NCBI GenBank assembly: GCA_020540725.1
Contig: JAJBSL010000010.1
Coordinates: forward strand, 1 to 64,000
Direction of reading: 5' to 3'
From: Lachnospiraceae bacterium EP-SM-12S-S03
GTDB lineage: Bacteria > Bacillota > Clostridia > Lachnospirales > Lachnospiraceae
DNA length: 64,000 bases
The notes beneath the pieces were generated by a model, which was given only the letters and a program-made list of their open reading frames with translations, had not been told where the DNA came from and ran no database searches. The translations under genes were made by a program, and so were the position numbers. Below are positions 61,382 to 64,000 of this stretch, piece by piece; within the stretch, counting starts at the first letter, position 1; each line of letters starts with the position of its first letter.

Positions 61382-64000
61382 GTGGAGTGGACAAAAGAAC
61401 AACAACAGGTTATCGACCTGAGGAACCGGAATATTCTTGTATCAGCGGCAGCGGGATCAGGGAAAACAGCGGTATTGGTAGAGCGGATTATTACAAGACT
61501 TACGGAAGATGCAGAGCCGATCAATGTGGATGAACTTCTGATCGTGACTTTTACAGAAGCGGCGGCATCGGAAATGAAAGAGAGGATTCTTCTTGCCATT
61601 GAGAAAAAATTGGAAGAAAAACCGGACAATGTTCATCTGCAAAGGCAGGCGTCATTGATCCATAGTGCGATGATTACGACAATCCACAGTTTTTGCCTTT
61701 CTGTGATCCGGGAACATTTCCATACGATCGATCTTGATCCGGGGTTTCGAATCGGAGAAGAAGGAGAACTGAAACTTCTGAAAAAGGATGTGCTGGATGA
61801 ACTTTTGGAAGAGGAGTATCGGAAAAATGAACCTGCGTTTCTTGCGTTTGTGGAGCGCTATGCTACAGGGCGGGATGATAGAAAACTGGAAGAACTGATT
61901 CTGCAAATTTATGAATTTTCAAGAAGTTACCCCAATCCTTCCAAATGGCTGCGCTCTTGCGAGAATGCTTATGAAGTGGAAAGTGTAGAAGATCTTCTGG
62001 AGAGTCCGGCAGGAAAACTGGTAACAGAAAACATAAAAAGATATGCCGAAGATGCGGTCTCTTTGTTGGAAGAAGGCGTCCGTATATGCGAAGAACCGGA
62101 TGGTCCTTATATGTATAAGGAAACTTTGGAATCGGAAATGGAAGGATGGAAGTATTTTCTTTCTTCTGAAAATCTGCTGCATATGTTTGAACGAAGAGGA
62201 AAAGCAGAAGGTGGGAAACTGAAAGCAAACAGGGACAAGGGTGTATCCAAAGAACTGGCGGAACAGGTGAAAGACATTCGAAAGCAGACCAAAGCAGTTT
62301 TGACGGATATTACAAAGAATTATTTATTTCAAAGCCCGGAAGAAATGGTAGAAGATATTCAGGCCGCAAAGTCAACGGTGAAAGAACTGGTGTTTTTAGT
62401 GGAAGAATTTGCAGAATCATTTGAAGGAGCGAAGCGAAAACGTAATCTGATCGATTTTGGTGATATGGAGCAGCTTGCGCTTCGGATACTGACAGAAGAA
62501 AAGGAAGAAGAACTTTGTCCATCTCTTGTGGCAGAGGAGTATCAGAAACGGTTCCAGGAGATTATGATCGATGAGTATCAGGACAGCAATCTGATTCAGG
62601 AAGCTATATTGACGAGCGTGTCTACGGTGAGCAAAGGAAAATACAATATTTTCATGGTAGGTGATGTGAAGCAGAGCATCTACAGATTCCGACTTTCAAG
62701 ACCGGAGCTTTTTATGGAAAAGTATGACACCTATGCTCAGGATGAAAGTCAAAAACAAAGAATCGATCTGCACAAAAATTTCAGAAGCAGACGGGAAGTT
62801 CTCGACAGTACCAACTTTGTGTTTCGACAGATTATGACAAAAGGTTTAGGAGGCATTTCGTATGATGAGAATGCGGCCTTATATTTCGGTGCGGATTATT
62901 ATAAAGAAAATACAGGAAATGACACAGAAGTATTGATTGTAGATACCGATATTGAAATGCAGGAGGAGGAACAGGCAGGAGAAACCGCAAGGGAACTTGA
63001 GGCAAGAGCTGTGGCAAGAAGAATCAAAGAACTTGTAGGAAATCATACGGTTATGGATAAAGCAACCGGAGAGTTTCGAAAAGTACAATATAAGGACATT
63101 GTCATATTGACGAGAAGTTTAAAAGGGTGGACAGATGTATTCACAAAAGTACTGAACCGTGAAGGAATTCCAACGTATACGGGAAGCAGTGAAGGATATT
63201 TTGAAACACTGGAAATCGAAACCGTATTAAACTATCTGCGGGTATTGGATAATCCGAATCAGGACATTCCGTTGGCGGCTGTTCTTGCATCGCCCATAGT
63301 CGGACTGAACGGAGAAGAACTGGCGCAAATCCGAAGTTTCGACAAAGACTCGTTCTTTTTCCGTTGTGTGAGGGAATATTTTCTGGAAGGACCGGAGGGA
63401 AATATAAAGGAGAAACTGAAGGCCTGCTTCCGACAGATAGAATACTTTCGGAGAAAGGTTCCGTACACGGCGATTCATGAACTGCTTTGGGACATTCTGG
63501 AAGAAACAGGATATCGTTATATTGCAGCGGCTATGCCGGGAGGAGAGCAGAGAAGTGCAAATATCGATATGCTGTTGGAGAAAGCGAAAGCATTTGAAGG
63601 AACGAGTTACAAGGGACTTTTTAATTTTGTGCGATATATCGAGCAGTTGAAGAAATATGATGTGGATTACGGAGAGGCAAATATTGCGGATGAACAGGCA
63701 GATACGGTTCGCCTTATGAGCATTCATAAGAGTAAAGGATTGGAATTTCCGATTGTATTTGTTGCCGGAATGAATAAGAAGTTTAATAAGATGGATATCA
63801 CAAGAGAGGTAGTAGTCCATCCGGAACTTGGGATCGGTGTGGATTGTATCGATCTTGAGAAAAGGACGAAGACGCCTACATTTCTGAAGAAAGCGATCCA
63901 AAGAGAGGTACAGTTGGAAAATATCGGGGAGGAACTTCGTGTTCTTTATGTGGCCATGACCCGGGCGAAAGAAAAGCTTTTGCTTATCGGAAGTCTGCCG
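61382..64000 (+). CDS. addA: ATP-dependent helicase/nuclease subunit A, 5' part (runs off the window)
   Basis: The frame opens at GTG 61382 with EWTKEQQQVIDLRNRNILVS and stays open for 873 codons to the window edge. It shows UvrD/Rep-family motifs in order: Walker A SAAAGSGKTAVLVERI, motif Ia TFTEAAASEMKERI, TTIHSFCLSVIREHF, motif II IMIDEYQDSN, motif III GDVKQSIYRFRLSRPELF, motif V VRLMSIHKSKGLEFPIVFVAG and motif VI LYVAMTRAKEKL. The C-terminal nuclease domain, about 330 residues, lies beyond the window. GTG is chosen because no ATG precedes the conserved start; AGGAG lies upstream within the end of addB. Confidence 0.95.
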   Translation, partial: MEWTKEQQQVIDLRNRNILVSAAAGSGKTAVLVERIITRLTEDAEPINVDELLIVTFTEAAASEMKERILLAIEKKLEEKPDNVHLQRQASLIHSAMITTIHSFCLSVIREHFHTIDLDPGFRIGEEGELKLLKKDVLDELLEEEYRKNEPAFLAFVERYATGRDDRKLEELILQIYEFSRSYPNPSKWLRSCENAYEVESVEDLLESPAGKLVTENIKRYAEDAVSLLEEGVRICEEPDGPYMYKETLESEMEGWKYFLSSENLLHMFERRGKAEGGKLKANRDKGVSKELAEQVKDIRKQTKAVLTDITKNYLFQSPEEMVEDIQAAKSTVKELVFLVEEFAESFEGAKRKRNLIDFGDMEQLALRILTEEKEEELCPSLVAEEYQKRFQEIMIDEYQDSNLIQEAILTSVSTVSKGKYNIFMVGDVKQSIYRFRLSRPELFMEKYDTYAQDESQKQRIDLHKNFRSRREVLDSTNFVFRQIMTKGLGGISYDENAALYFGADYYKENTGNDTEVLIVDTDIEMQEEEQAGETARELEARAVARRIKELVGNHTVMDKATGEFRKVQYKDIVILTRSLKGWTDVFTKVLNREGIPTYTGSSEGYFETLEIETVLNYLRVLDNPNQDIPLAAVLASPIVGLNGEELAQIRSFDKDSFFFRCVREYFLEGPEGNIKEKLKACFRQIEYFRRKVPYTAIHELLWDILEETGYRYIAAAMPGGEQRSANIDMLLEKAKAFEGTSYKGLFNFVRYIEQLKKYDVDYGEANIADEQADTVRLMSIHKSKGLEFPIVFVAGMNKKFNKMDITREVVVHPELGIGVDCIDLEKRTKTPTFLKKAIQREVQLENIGEELRVLYVAMTRAKEKLLLIGSLP

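Overview
The window looks like a chromosomal segment of a gut-type, low-GC Gram-positive anaerobe, most likely in the Lachnospiraceae (Clostridia). This placement is inferred from strong AGGAGG ribosome sites, a T-box leader, AddAB rather than RecBCD, an EFR1-type ferredoxin, several DUF families common in that group, a flavodiiron protein with rubredoxin, and a mainly strand-ordered set of housekeeping genes. No tRNA, rRNA or CRISPR array was seen.

Layout. 1-1.2 kb is a scar: the tail of a group II intron, a small membrane protein, a frameshifted IS3 transposase fragment and the C-terminal end of a GNAT gene. 1.25-9.2 kb holds proline iminopeptidase, a 1217-residue six-cupredoxin multicopper oxidase, a TetR regulator with a cation/proton antiporter, and a cysteine-rich protein. 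9.2-12.1 kb is a LysR-controlled flavodoxin/oxidoreductase cluster whose last two genes are deletion products. 12.1-16.9 kb (minus strand) carries an MBOAT/DHHW/lipoprotein acyl-transfer operon and a T-box-controlled BrnQ transporter. 17-25.7 kb has the four-domain flavodiiron protein, DUF3783, a glycosyltransferase, a PHP protein, free-Met-R-sulfoxide reductase, a PadR plus FtsW-like pair broken by an amber codon, endonuclease III and a parvulin. 25.7-33.2 kb is an accessory stretch with four copies of a long palindrome, DUF proteins, a candidate selenoprotein next to MsrA, a CorA-like transporter and a Cu/Zn-SOD-like protein. 33.4-41.2 kb includes a phosphatase, a truncated CDF transporter, an FGGY kinase, an F420-ligase-like protein, glyA, and a TetR/SDR-remnant/EFR1 group. 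41.2-48.6 kb is a shikimate cluster (aroE; aroD-aroB-aroF-aroF) enclosing a two-component system. 48.7-64 kb has a second two-component system, ung, an XRE-aminotransferase fusion, a zinc/cadmium ATPase with its ArsR repressor, a TPR lipoprotein, hflX, addB and the first 873 codons of addA.

Functional themes. Redox defence is dense: MsrA, fRMsr, flavodiiron protein, SOD-like protein, two flavodoxin-type systems, and a small CxxU protein read through an in-frame TGA. The aro genes supply chorismate precursors, with two adjacent DAHP synthases at the entry step. The metal ATPase and ArsR repressor form a self-contained resistance unit with a SmtB-type operator. DNA upkeep genes (nth, ung, addAB) are scattered.

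The most interesting signal is the 98-codon minus-strand frame at 28883-29179. Its only interruption is a TGA placed to make a Cys-x-x-Sec motif, followed by a hairpin of bacterial SECIS type. Next are the multicopper oxidase with its single copper site split across two tandem units, the XRE-aminotransferase with repeated operator-like boxes, and the palindromic repeat family.
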